From Aspidapion aeneum (taxonomy: Eukaryota > Arthropoda > Insecta > Coleoptera > Brentidae): a DNA stretch of 64,000 bases. A program made the position numbers and the translations under genes. Location: positions 19,971,171 to 20,035,170 of the forward strand of contig OY755047.1 in assembly GCA_963576565.1 (NCBI GenBank), read 5' to 3'. Each line of letters begins with the position of its first letter. Position 1 is the first letter of the stretch. Below are positions 10,976 through 22,100 of the stretch, piece after piece. The notes under the pieces are model-generated. The model saw nothing but the letters and a program-made list of their open reading frames with translations. It ran no database searches and was not told the origin of the DNA.

Positions 10976-13900
10976 GTAAGTATTTATTCCAGCGTTTAAT
11001 AAAAACGTATATTCAGATCCTCTTTGTAGCGGACCATTTTGTATAGATAAACTTTGACCGTGGTATTATCAGGTATGTTTCCAGTACGTTTGGTTATCAA
11101 GAATATTATTATTCTTCAGGTAACGAAGAATATCCGACACTGCTTAAGGATCTAACGGATACTCCCAGTCAGCCAATATGCTCAGAGGCTACATGAATAT
11201 GAACGAAGTCACCAATATGTACACCAAGTTGAAAGAGCTGAGTAGCACCAAAGAGAACAAAGGGAATGATGAAGGTTAGTTAACAATCTATCTTGAATAT
11301 ATCCTTACATTGAAAAAAAAATTATATAATCCTTTAATTTACTTAAACTTTAAAATATCCAAACAAACTTAGAATAATTAGTCGGCAATTTCTGATCGTG
11401 GTGTATCTCGTTTCGCCCGAATGCCCTATGGATCAAATTACCGTAATCATTTATAAATGACTTACTCCATATAAATATACAAACGCTAATTCTATATATT
11501 ATTTAATCCAACCTAAAATTATTAATATGGGGTCTGTGGTTTTGGTTCCTTTTACACTTATGCCTTTTAGATCAAATTAGCGTTTCGAATCCTTTTTAAA
11601 TTAGGTACTTATGACAAACGCTAACTGAACAATATTCAAACAAACTTAAATACGGTTATCTATTTTGATTATGAAGTAATCCGTTTTTCACATGTGCCAT
11701 TTGGATCAGTGTAACGTAATCTACTATGAATTACTTATAAATTATAAATAAATCGTGGAGTATTTCCTTTTACGCGGATGCCATGTGGATCAAGTTCACG
11801 TAATCCGTAATAACTAAAATATAACAGACAAATATATAAGTGCCAATGTTTTTCTTACTAAAACAAGCTTATTTTCTTTCCTTTTCTAGATGACGGCGAT
11901 TACCTGATGCCAAATAACGTACACGAATTCTTAAACTACTACAAAGTTTGTCCAGCACCGGGACCAGTTCTGTCGCCTCAATGCAGTGTTGACAACTCGC
12001 CTTTGACTCCTTCCAGTGAATGTGAAAGCAGTCTTTATATGGCCATTTCTTCAACAGGTAATATTTGAAATGAATCAAAAATCTATACATTTAAAGGATT
12101 CTTTTAACAAGAAAACATATTATGGTATCTTATGTTTTGCATCATTCCGTTGTTTTTTTTTTGTTACAAGTCAACAACAAGCTCTTTTACCCAGTCCAGA
12201 GAAAATATTCATCTAGTCAAGAACCTCGAACAACCAAAGAATTCGAAAAAAGACAAAACCACCACAAATCAAAAACATCTCTGAATAACAACAAGAAAAC
12301 CAAAGAAATTGAAGACAAAGTACAAAAAAAGCTAGCAGAAATCATTCTGGATTTTAAGAATAACGTTCATTCGCTACCCCAAGTTGAAAAGTTCGTGGAA
12401 GATTGGAAAAATAGGAATGATGTTCAATTATCCTTTTTGGAAAAGAAGAAACAGTTAGATGTTATGAGGGAAAGGTAAATAGCAAAAATTATACTTTCTC
12501 TTCTATACCTTTAACCTCATCGTTTTCCACGTCCTCGTAATCTGTTATTATGTCATTTTTCTTTTAGATATGAAAAAATCCAACAAGAAAGCCTCAACGA
12601 AAAAACCCCCACCCTTCGAAAAATTACGACGACTATTTTCGAAACCAAAGTCGAACAGCTCCGAAGAAAAAACAAAAGAAGCAACATCAACTGCTGTTCA
12701 CATTTCAGGGCCTGCAATGACTCTGAATCACAGCTGCAGACCCATCAGTTCTTTAAGCACGTCTAGCAGCGGTTCTAGTGGAAGAATGAGTACTATAAGC
12801 GGTTGTAGTTTAGGAGAAAGTGGTACTCATTCGGATAACGAGGAACGAAAGGTAGGGGAATGATACTTCGCCAATAGTTTTATTTTATTTTGATATTTAG
12901 AATTTATCTTAGTAAGATGATTAATAAAATTTATATTTTCTTTTAGCAAATACTGACACACTCACATACAAGCGACGATTTTAGAGCTGATTTGGATAGA
13001 GCTATAATGCAGTTCAACTATACACCTGTTCCGGTTCCAAAGCCGGTTATCAAATTTCCACAGATCGCTCATTTTGAGACTATTGAGGAGAAACCCAGCA
13101 GTCCTGCGAAAAGACCTGATAGTTTAGCTTTGAATAACGATAATTTTTATATTCAATTTCCGTCCAATGGACCTCCAGTCGAAGGTAAGGAAGTATGATG
13201 GGATTTACCAATAATTATTTTTGTTTTCAAACAAAATTTCAATCAATCAAAGAGATTTCTCACCTGTGTCAAAATATAGCGAGGGTCATTTATTAAAATC
13301 ACTACCATGTCATTAACAACTTTACTTTAACTTCTTCTCCGATACTGGTTAAGAAAACTTACTAGTAAGAAAAATAAATTAGAAGAATTTAAATTTTTAA
13401 AAGTACTACTTGGGTCTCGTTTCCTGCAGCAGTCCCTTATAGTTTTCGGTCCATTGTTCTGGTTTGATGATCTGAATATTTAGTGAATTTCCATACTTCA
13501 GAACTCTGCCTACCTCCTACGTGTGTGTTTATATAATAGCATTTGCGGTCAAACATTTTATTTTTTCCCGTGGGTATCAAATATCTTAGCTGTCTTCTGA
13601 TTTCCCTGTAGATGTCTAGGTCTCTTTGCCCTTTAGTACTGAGCCATTTCAAGTATATGCAATTTTTCTCCTTGACCATTTCCTGTATTTCCTCCGTCCA
13701 CCACATCTTATTGCTTTTTACTATGTTTACATATATCTCTCCAAATTAGTGTTCTGTGTTTATTAATTTTTCATCGAATCGCTTCTAATACAATATTTGC
13801 GTACTTTCGATTTCTAGACTTCTAATGTCGTATTTTTGATTTTCTTCGATGCATTCTAGATTTTCATTTTCACCAATACTTTCATCTCTATATGTTTTTC

Positions 13901-15044
13901 TTAACGGGAATAATATTTTTGCTTTTATCAGATGGTGGTCAGATTCACAGGTAACACCACGAAATTCTCGCACATCATACCACTTTAATTCCGAGTGATC
14001 TCCACCTATAGCATAATCAATGATTGATTTAAAATTTCTTGATGACTGCGTCCAGATATATCGATGAATATCCTTATGTTTAAAACAACCCTTATTTATT
14101 TTTGGTTGTGGGTTTAACACAATTGCATTAGTCTTAAGCCATTATCATTTGTTACTTCCTCTCTAAATGGTCTTACTACTTTGCTTTGGGTTTGTTTACC
14201 AGTTCGACTATTAAAATCGTCAAGCATAATTATTTCCCTGGTATTACCGATTTTGGTGATAGTCTTATCAAGGTGGTCGAAGAATCTTTATTTTGCGTGG
14301 GCTCTTATTATATGCTTATATTATATCCCAGCATCTTCATGTTAACTCGAAGTATGTTTTCATAAATGCAGTCGTAGTCCGTCTTGTTTTTGAGGTATTT
14401 CTTTACTAATAAAGATACCCCTCTGGCTGCTCTCCTCTCTTTTGGGACTCCAATAAATATGTGGATAAAGTTACTGACTCCACTTGTACCTTTAAAAGTA
14501 CCAGAAGAATAATTTTACTACATTTTTATTTTTTAAATGTGAAAAGTATTACTCATGATATGAATCATTTGTCTTTGTTTCGATAGTTTTGTATGACAGG
14601 CAATAATCACGTGTCGCTCGACAAAGTGGGTTTATTTTAAACGGACGCATAATACAAACTGCAAAACGTTAAAAGAGAGAGCTTATTCTATAATAACTTG
14701 GTATTTATTCTTTATATCTTTTTAATTATTTAATTTATTTGTTGTTTAGCAGAACTAGAGTTACTACTATATTATAACTTCAAAACTAAACATTTTACCC
14801 ACTTTACATTGTTAGACCTCAAAGTAGACTGTTACTCGAAAAATTTGTAATTCTATTAAGTATAACTTATTTAAACACATATTTTTTTGCTTTCACTTGA
14901 CACATATTTTCTTTTTCAGGGCTAAGTCAAATCACGGAATCAAAAGATGTTGTCGACTGTAGTCCAACAAAACAATCAGATTACATGAATATTCAAGTTG
15001 ATGTTGATGTTCACCACGAATACATGAACTTTAAATGTTCTTAA
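10567..15044 (+). CDS. stumps: stumps/Dof-like FGF-receptor signalling adaptor, 3' seven exons, disrupted
   Basis: Exons: 10567-10975, 11120-11274, 11890-12057, 12171-12474, 12568-12851, 12947-13184 and 14920-15044, all with GT-AG borders. The first exon matches the Dof/BCAP/BANK (DBB) domain. Coiled-coil, Ser-rich and proline-rich sequence follow, then a C-terminus with YMNI and EYMNF; YMNM lies upstream. Dof proteins link the FGF receptor to Ras/MAPK signalling in mesoderm and trachea through phosphotyrosine docking (family knowledge). The 5' exons are outside the window. Three lesions: TGA at 10819-10821, a frame change with apparent loss of the ankyrin-like part in exon 2, and a one-base excess at an A6 run in exon 5. 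It is either a decaying copy or affected by assembly errors. Family assignment is good; functional status is unclear. Confidence 0.75.
11120..11274 (+). CDS. stumps: stumps exon: ankyrin-like region, internally deleted
   Basis: Starts with NEEYPTLL in the phase set by the previous exon and ends with LRGYMNMNEVTNMYTKLKEL in a different frame that agrees with the next exon. In Dof relatives, PTLL leads into an ankyrin-like stretch of several dozen residues, which is missing here. The change lies at about 11145-11165. YMNM is a potential Grb2 (YxNx) and PI3K (YxxM) docking site. Confidence 0.65.
11890..12057 (+). CDS. stumps: stumps exon: YLMP and YKVCPAPG region
   Basis: Acceptor TTTTCTAG, donor GTAATA; enters and leaves in phase 1. 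It reads DDGDYLMPNNVHEF...SSLYMAISSTG with no stop. Several tyrosines in acidic context are candidate phosphorylation sites. Confidence 0.75.
12171..12474 (+). CDS. stumps: stumps exon: coiled coil
   Basis: Open frame enriched in Lys, Glu and Gln, including KEIEDKVQKKLAEIILDF and DWKNRNDVQLSFLEKKKQLD, consistent with the Dof coiled coil. An alternative acceptor 24 bp further in (after TTACCCAG) keeps the same frame. Ends phase 2. Confidence 0.75.
12568..12851 (+). CDS. stumps: stumps exon: basic Pro region and Ser-rich stretch, A6 frameshift
   Basis: From the upstream phase the exon enters as RYEK and hits an A6 run at 12573-12578. The conserved-looking frame (KKPPPFEKLRRLF, then the Ser-rich SSLSTSSSGSSGRMS) is offset by one base after that run. 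A homopolymer error in the assembly is as likely as a real mutation. Ends phase 0 at GTAGGG. Confidence 0.7.
12947..13184 (+). CDS. stumps: stumps exon: linker with proline motifs
   Basis: Open in the expected phase: QILTHSHTSDDFRADL, then YTPVPVPKPVIKFP and FETIEEKPSSPAKRP. Donor GTAAGG. No domain recognised; it is placed here by splice phase and position. Confidence 0.7.
13410..14500 (-). mobile_element. Non-LTR retrotransposon relic in stumps intron
   Basis: Two broken open stretches. 14120-13785 matches a LINE endonuclease C-terminus (HRYIWTQSSRNFKSIIDYAI, then a SDHHLIKAKI segment). 13706-13437 matches the linker before the reverse transcriptase (WWTEEIQEMVKEKNCIYLKW). A second relic of the same family is at 34260-35460. 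The endonuclease resembles RTE-like elements, but the clade is not certain. It lies in the last stumps intron, antisense to the gene. Confidence 0.75.
14920..15044 (+). CDS. stumps: stumps terminal exon with YMNI and YMNF
   Basis: Acceptor CTTTTTCAG; phase fits the previous exon. Reads GLSQITESKDVVDC... and ends EYMNFKCS followed by TAA at 15042. The two Tyr-Met-Asn motifs are classical Grb2 SH2 docking sites (family knowledge). Confidence 0.8.
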
Positions 15045-15990
15045 TCAACTCAAGAGTATATTTTTGTGAAGTATAAAAAAATACCGTGACTATAAAAAAT
15101 ATTATTTGGTCCAGATAGATTTTGAATATCTATAATTGTAATTTTTATATCCTTTATTTATTGCATTGTTTTAATATTACTGACCGTTCTTTCTCTCTAT
15201 ATAGTTTTTGTGAAATTATTTCCTTTGGATACTGAAAGAAACATGCGTAATTTAAAACATAAGTTTAATGTTGTATTGCCTAGAGACCCTGTATGTATGA
15301 CATATTTTTACAAAAGAGTGGCGACAAACCCATCAAGATCACTGAAATTAACATTTTAGGTTATGTTATTTTCTTGCTAAGTTCATTGGCGTTTCAATAA
15401 AATAATTTAATTTGTCAGCAGTGAGTGACATCAATCATCATGCAACATATAAACAAACACGTTTGTCCGCAACCCTGTATATGTTTTATTAAAAATCGTT
15501 TATTTTTATTTTCCGACGCTTATGAATTGACAAGGACAGAAGGTGCGTCCCTCTCTAAACATCGCTAGAGTATAGAGGACCGATATTTTCATCCTTTGAT
15601 TTTGACTTAAACAAATATGATGAATATAAAGAGTTTGTCGCGTCTCTTTTTCTTTAAAATATGTTATAGATACAGGGTCTCTAGTATTGTCTATTTTTGA
15701 CTACTTAAAAAGTAAGTTTTTTTTACATTTTGGACTTTCTTTGAAGTATGGTGTAATTTAGTGTTTTTGCAATTATTGTGTAATTGTTTGATTTAATTAT
15801 TGTCCTAGACATTGCATTGCATAATATTTATGTTACAATTTATCTCATATAGAATTTATTTATTTTGAATTTGTTTTTAACACAATACTTTTTGTATTTT
15901 ATTTGTAGGTAATTTTATATTTTGTACTTTTTGTAAAGTGAAAGTGAAAATAAAAATATTAAATTTAAATATTAGTATACATTTATTTAA
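15045..15990 (+). terminator. stumps 3' UTR with two poly(A) signals, meeting FAR 3' end
   Basis: AATAAA occurs at 15396-15401 and 15949-15954 on the plus strand. A minus-strand AATAAA at 15987-15982 serves the FAR gene, whose stop codon is at 16012-16010. If the distal stumps site is used, the two mature transcripts would end within about 40 bp of each other or overlap. Confidence 0.6.
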
Positions 15991-16009
15991 CAAATTTTCC
16001 TAAATTAAT

Positions 16010-16169
16010 TTAAACTAAATTGAAAGCAACAGTGACAAATATAAACATTAAAAGTGGCCATAAGTATCCCACAGGATTTAGTAAGTACAATTTGTTGAAA
16101 AGAAAAATAAATAATGACAATAAAATAGAAAGAAAAACGATGGACAATACTTTTCGAATGTAGAATAAC
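16010..16169 (-). CDS. FAR exon 8: C-terminal membrane segment and stop
   Basis: Acceptor TTTTTTTAG; one base completes a Lys codon begun in exon 7. It reads [18 protein letters not shown] and continues strongly hydrophobic to FNLV and TAA at 16012-16010. The exact phase match and the FAR-like RLFYI start support it; alone it could pass for an A/T-rich chance ORF. Confidence 0.75.
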
Positions 16170-19100
16170 CTAAAAAAACAAAATAATATAAAAAAAAAAC
16201 ATTTAACATGTACATGGTGTTCCAAATTTGATGTTTTTTGGGGGCTCCGACAAAAAAATTATTCACATTGTGAGCCTTTATTTTCAAAAGAGATATGATT
16301 TTTTATTGACCCAGAAAAGTCCCCAAAGAGATTGAGTTTGTGACACCCTGTATTACACGTCGAATTAAAATGTGTTTGCTCAAGTTGTTATTAGTAGTAC
16401 GACTAATATTGCACGATTAAAATCGAGCCAAAATGGATGCCGTCCCGTCTTTTTTAACCATTGACATTTCGTTCTCTGGTTGAGAAGTGTCAAGTTTTTG
16501 TCAACTCAGCTGTTTTTGTTTATTTGTGCTTTTGTTAGTTTTTTAAATGAAATCAGGGCTATCAAAACGGACAGGCCACCATCCTCAACTTTGTTGACGT
16601 CACATCGGGGGCTGATTTTTTTTTGATGGTCACGTCGCGACACAACTGATTGTTTTTAAAATATTGAAGCTGGAATGACGGTTCATGAATATTTGATTTT
16701 TGTTAAATAAAGCCGGCTTTGAGATTGTTTTTACCATATTCTTGCAGAACAATTTTTTTAAAATGTATAGTAATCCTTAATTTTTCAGAGCCACTTCATT
16801 AGCTCACACAAAAATTAAATTTAAAGCGGAAGCGAATGTGTCCATTTCTGCGTGGAAAGTAATCTTGCTTATTATCGGCACTCGGCGACTTTATATCAAA
16901 AAATGACTTCTTTGTAGTGTAATTTAATTTTAAAAAGATTAACGCTGGTATTTTTTGATTCTAAATGAATTTTATTGTAAAAAATCATTAAAAAATCGAA
17001 AAAGTTTTACAATAGAAACAAATAAACAAATGCCCTGAACAACACAGTTGACAAAGTCAAATACATGTCAAAAATAACAGTTGGCATGGCGGGTAATTTG
17101 AATTTAAATTATGGAATGCATAATCTTGAAGATTTTAACCTTTTAGTCATCTTGCGTACTTACAAAAGTCTGGTGGAATATCGGGATGGTGTCTGAGAAT
17201 ATTTCACTGAAATTTCGCGGAAATCTGTAGTGCCATTTTGAAAATATCATAATAAAACATAAGACCCAATGTAAAAGTCAGCCCCCCGAGGACAGCAATC
17301 TAAAGCTACATTTCTAATTGAGTTTGCGGGCCGACATGAACGCCAGCAAGGGAGTCTTCACGGACTAGCGTACGTGCTGTGGTTAGCGCATGCGTAATTA
17401 ATTTGTTTATAGCTCACTTTTATTTCTACAACTGGCTGAGTGAGCTCTGCATGCCGCTTTGTATATCGTAATTGAAACATCGAGAATGTTTATGAAAATT
17501 CCAGATCATAATCATTCCAGACATAACCACATTTTTCGGGTATGCGTATTTCTTTTGGCCGCTCAAGTGCACCTTTAATATATGTTCAGCTTTCTTTTAC
17601 TCATACTAATATAGGAGACAGATATAGCCAAAAAGATCTCGATCGAGATTATTCCCGATACCGATCATTTAGGTGATGGAACTGCGCATGTCTGGTACGC
17701 CGCACGGAAGCCAGCACGGGCCGCAGAGTTTGCAGCTTGCAAGCACGAAGGACCGTGTGGACACGGTGGTCGTCATTAGAAATAGTTACATTTATTCCCA
17801 TATGCCTAGCACGCGTGTCGGATTGCAACTCTGCCAGCGAACACGATTAGAAATGCACCTTAAGGCCCTGTTTCCACCAATACATGCCCACCTCGATTAA
17901 AAGAACGATGGGCCATGGATTAGCACCGGCTTTAAATGTAACGTCACTTGATTCGTTTTTTGAATCGTGGTGGGCATGCATTGGTGGGAACAGGGTATAA
18001 CTGTCAAAAACTGTTCACGGGCTTAAAACGTTAGTGTTTGTATAAGAGTGGAGAAAGTCCGAGATTTGGTTTCTTTTCCAAGAAAAACACAAAAATAACA
18101 ACAACTGACAGTCTAGCGATAAATTCAAAGAATAGCGAGTTTGGTCGTTAAGCTGTCTAAACCAATTTTCCTCTTTTTCAATGGTAATGTCAAACGCATG
18201 GTGTATACAAGGTGTGACAATAAAATTATAAGACTGTTGTAAAAAATCTACTTTATTTAAATACTAATACAACTTAATGATAATCCCTTCTCTATCGACG
18301 CAGCGTTGCATGCGTTTTTTTGCAATGTTGGAAGCAATTTTAGAAATCATCAGAAGAGAGGCTGTTAAGAACTCTTGTCGTTTTTTCCTTGACGTGTTCT
18401 AATATTTCAAAACGGGTTCCTTTTAACGATTTTTTTACTTTCGGAAACGCCAAGTCTGTTAAATATGGTGGGTGGTTAACGACGGGGATCTTCTTATTAG
18501 CTAAAAACTGCTTAATGGATAGGGCATTGTGGGCCGGTGCATTGTCCTGGTAGAGCAGCCACGCGTTGTTCTTCCACAAATCTGGACGTTTTTTCCATGC
18601 ACGTTGCCTTAGCTACATACATACTTCCAAATATGAATGTTGGTTCACTGTTTGACCCTCACGCGCCCATTCAATAAGAATAACTAATATCGAAAAAAAA
18701 ACAATGAGCATCGCTGTTATGGATGTGCTTGAGCGCCCTTCTCGTTCGTCATCTTTAACTTCTTCACGAGCCTCGAAAAAGCTTTTATGCCACATAAAAA
18801 TCGTTGCACGAGACATACACTGCTTTCCGTAGACATCTTTTAGCATTTGAAAGTATTCAGTAGCCGTTTTTTTTTACTATTACTTTAAATTAATATGTTG
18901 ATCAATTTTGTCGTTTCTCATAATTGCGGCAAATGAGCTATGCTATGCCACTTCAAACCACTGTGTAAGCCAAACTAGTAGAGGAAAAGCGACAAGATTG
19001 CGCGCGGTAGTAGAACGCGCATCAAAGTGAATAACTCTAACCGCCCGAGGCGTGGGGCCAGTTTTAAAATTTAATTGTCACACCTCGTATATAACATCTT

Positions 19101-22100
19101 TTTTCCCTCGTTATTTACATGTTCCAAATTCACACTTGAAAAAATTAAAACGCCACTAGAATAAGACTTCTCAAACCTACTAACTTTTTGCGTATTATTT
19201 TGTCATGTTTTTTCTCTATATGATTTTTAATAAAAACAAGTCGCGAAAGCCTGTTCTAACAGCCCTCTAGATAAAGACCTGTTAAAAGTAACAACTGTCT
19301 GCGTCTTTTTTTGTCACTTTTTTTAATAGCTTTTTTAAAATTAAAAGTGATAAGAATACAACACCAAGACAATTTTAAAAGATGGTTTGGAGTTTAGAGG
19401 CCAAAGCACTCCCGGATAGATTTTGTCGAATTGAAAAATGTCGCCAATAGGTGGCGCTGCTTCTAGTAAAATACCAAAAATATTTGGTTGACAAGCCATG
19501 CAAATCGCGTTTTAAAACTCGTCTAGAAAAGGCGCAAACCTAATGTGATTTTAACGTTGATAAAAATCGACTTAGAATTCACTTGAAAATAACGTAAAAC
19601 ATTGCTGTTTTGATTTGATAATGACGTTATTACAACGTCGTTTTTAGCAACGTTATTTTTTATAATGTTAATGAATGACCTATTAGGGAACATCCTTAAA
19701 TTACTTAACGCTAAAATTAAGAATTTTTGATCCCCCCCTCCCCCCTTGTAACGCATTTTCAAAAAAACACATTAAAAAAACATTGAGTGTAACGCAACGC
19801 CCTCCCCCCCTAGAGCGTTACGTAATTTAAAGACAGGCCCTATAAGCTTGTTTTCACATATGAAATAAACGATTTTTTCTAGCAGCTTTTAAAATCAACG
19901 TTTTTTTTTCTCACGCGTCTTTTATCTGTTAAACACGTGATTGTGCTATGTGGGTATATCCTATAATTCGCATAAAACTGGCAACATTAACTGTCTAAAA
20001 GTGCAGATTATGCCTATCACCACCAGATACATAATATTCCAGTACTATCGGTAACTGCCCATTCATGATGCAAACATGAGGACCTTGGGGTCTTTAAGCA
20101 AAAATGACCTGATTGGTTGCTTTCAAAGATATATGCATATTATTTCCATATAGTACGTATTATTGCAATACCTACAGCTTACGATGCAGAATACAAATAT
20201 ATCAAAAATATCAGTGGGTATAAGTCTATCATTTTTGCGGTGTCCTGATTGGTTATACTTTTACGCATGAATATTATTTTATTCTTGTATTCGTGACGTC
20301 AACATCGGCGTACAGTTGACAAAAACTCTATCTATGTAAATGGTGTATGGTGTCTGTGCTTTTTTCCTACCTTTATTTCTGAATGTTTGCATCAAACGCC
20401 AACCATTGTGTAAATAGGTAACAGAGAGTATTGAAATATTACGTATATGATCCCCACAGCTTCATATAAGTACTTACTTTACAGATCGTGCTCTGGAGGC
20501 ATCTATCGTTTTCTCAATGGGTTCGTTCAAGATGTTTTCTTTTGCCCCCACCACTAACACAGTATAGTACGTGCGCCAATCAATAGAGGTCATATCGAAA
20601 TTAAAATTTTTCTTATCAGTTTCGTTTAAGTAGTTCCACAGTTTTAAAGTGTTTGTGTTATCAAATTCGAAGACGTTGGAAGAAAAAAAGGAGAGTACTG
20701 AGATGAATTTTTCGATTTTTTTGTAACCTTCGCGTAACCTAAAAATATTTACTTGGTTACGTTCAATTTATATTTAAAATGACGAAAATCAAAAAAATCA
20801 TACACAATGTATTTCATTATAACTTTTAAACTGTACCACCGATTTTAATGAGACATACTGCGCTTTGCAGGAAATCACTAAACCGATTTTAATGATTGAA
20901 CTTGTTGCGCATGGCAAAACGGAGCTTCAAGGGTCAAGTTTGATCTTGTCTGCCATCTTGGATTTTAGGATGGAGGAAGAAAAGTACTCAAAAGTCCAAT
21001 TCTCTGTAAAGTAAACTTTGTAGAATCGGTGGTACCTATATAGTTTGAAAGTTATAACAAAAAACATATTGTCTGGTATTTTTTGGCTCACCCGGTCCAG
21101 AGTTTAAACTCTATGAGTGCTAATAATAGATAGTTTTTGGCCATGTTTTGCATTGCATATAACGCAAATAGTCCACAGTACACCGGTCTATTTTTTAAAT
21201 GATGACTAAGAGGCTGAATTCTCGTACATAGCTTTATTCGGCCGAGACGCCTAACTTCTTTCCCTGCGATATAATAGATAGTTTTTGGTCGTGTTTTGCA
21301 TTGCATATAACGCAAATAGTCCACAGTACACCGGTCTATTTTTTAAATGATGACTAAGAGGCTGAATTCTCGTACATAGTGTTACGGGTTCACAACGACA
21401 AATTAAAACTCGCAAATGTTGAAAACGATACGTCAATTTATTTCGACAAATTATGTACAAAAACACGCACTTAAACTTAGTAATAACATGCTAATAATTC
21501 ACTACTATAATCGGTCTATTAACTTCGTGTTAATCTCGCGACCACTACGCACGTTATCTGTGACTGACTCCTGGTGCGCGACCCCGGCCCTATATATAGG
21601 ATCGTCCATCTCTCTCGAACTTTCCGGCAGCCTTCGACGTCCGGAAAGTTCCCGCACTACCGCGACCGCAAGCCACAGACAACGCAACTAAAACCTAGAC
21701 TAAGAATACAACCTTAAGATAAATCGACCTAATACTACACTAAACCTAAATACATTCCAATTATAAAATTTAAATAACTTAAATTTGTAACACTATCCTC
21801 CTCTTCAGGTTTGATCGTCTCGATCAACATTTCCCAGGTAAGGTTTTAGTCTGTCTAGATGAACAACTTTCATCTTGGACTTCGGGCTTCTCTGGATTCG
21901 GTAGACTACATCACTAATTCTCTTAACAACTTTATAAGGCCCTTCCCATGGTGGTGTCAACTTAGGTGATCTTCCTTTCTTGCGTTGAGGATTGTATAGC
22001 CAGACTTGATCATTCTCTTTGAACCCTGAAGAGTTTGCTTTCAGGTCATATCTCGCTTTCATGCGGTCACTGGCTATTTCTATTCGCTCTCTAACCACTT

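Larger units (their letters stand above)
16170..18204. other. FAR intron 7, mainly unannotatable, with a dispersed repeat
   Basis: From 16170 to about 17285 nothing is recognisable. From 17290 to 17725 there is a dispersed repeat also present at 27990-28500 (shared CTACATTTCTAAT and TGCACCTTTAATATATGTTC blocks), listed separately. Short open frames here have no domain. Confidence 0.5.

Noticed and set aside
20460..20480. FAR ending at the TAA directly after exon 7
   Set aside because: The codon read-through gives a stop, but GTAAGTA overlaps it as a donor, and the phase-matched hydrophobic exon at 16169-16010 fits the usual FAR C-terminus better.
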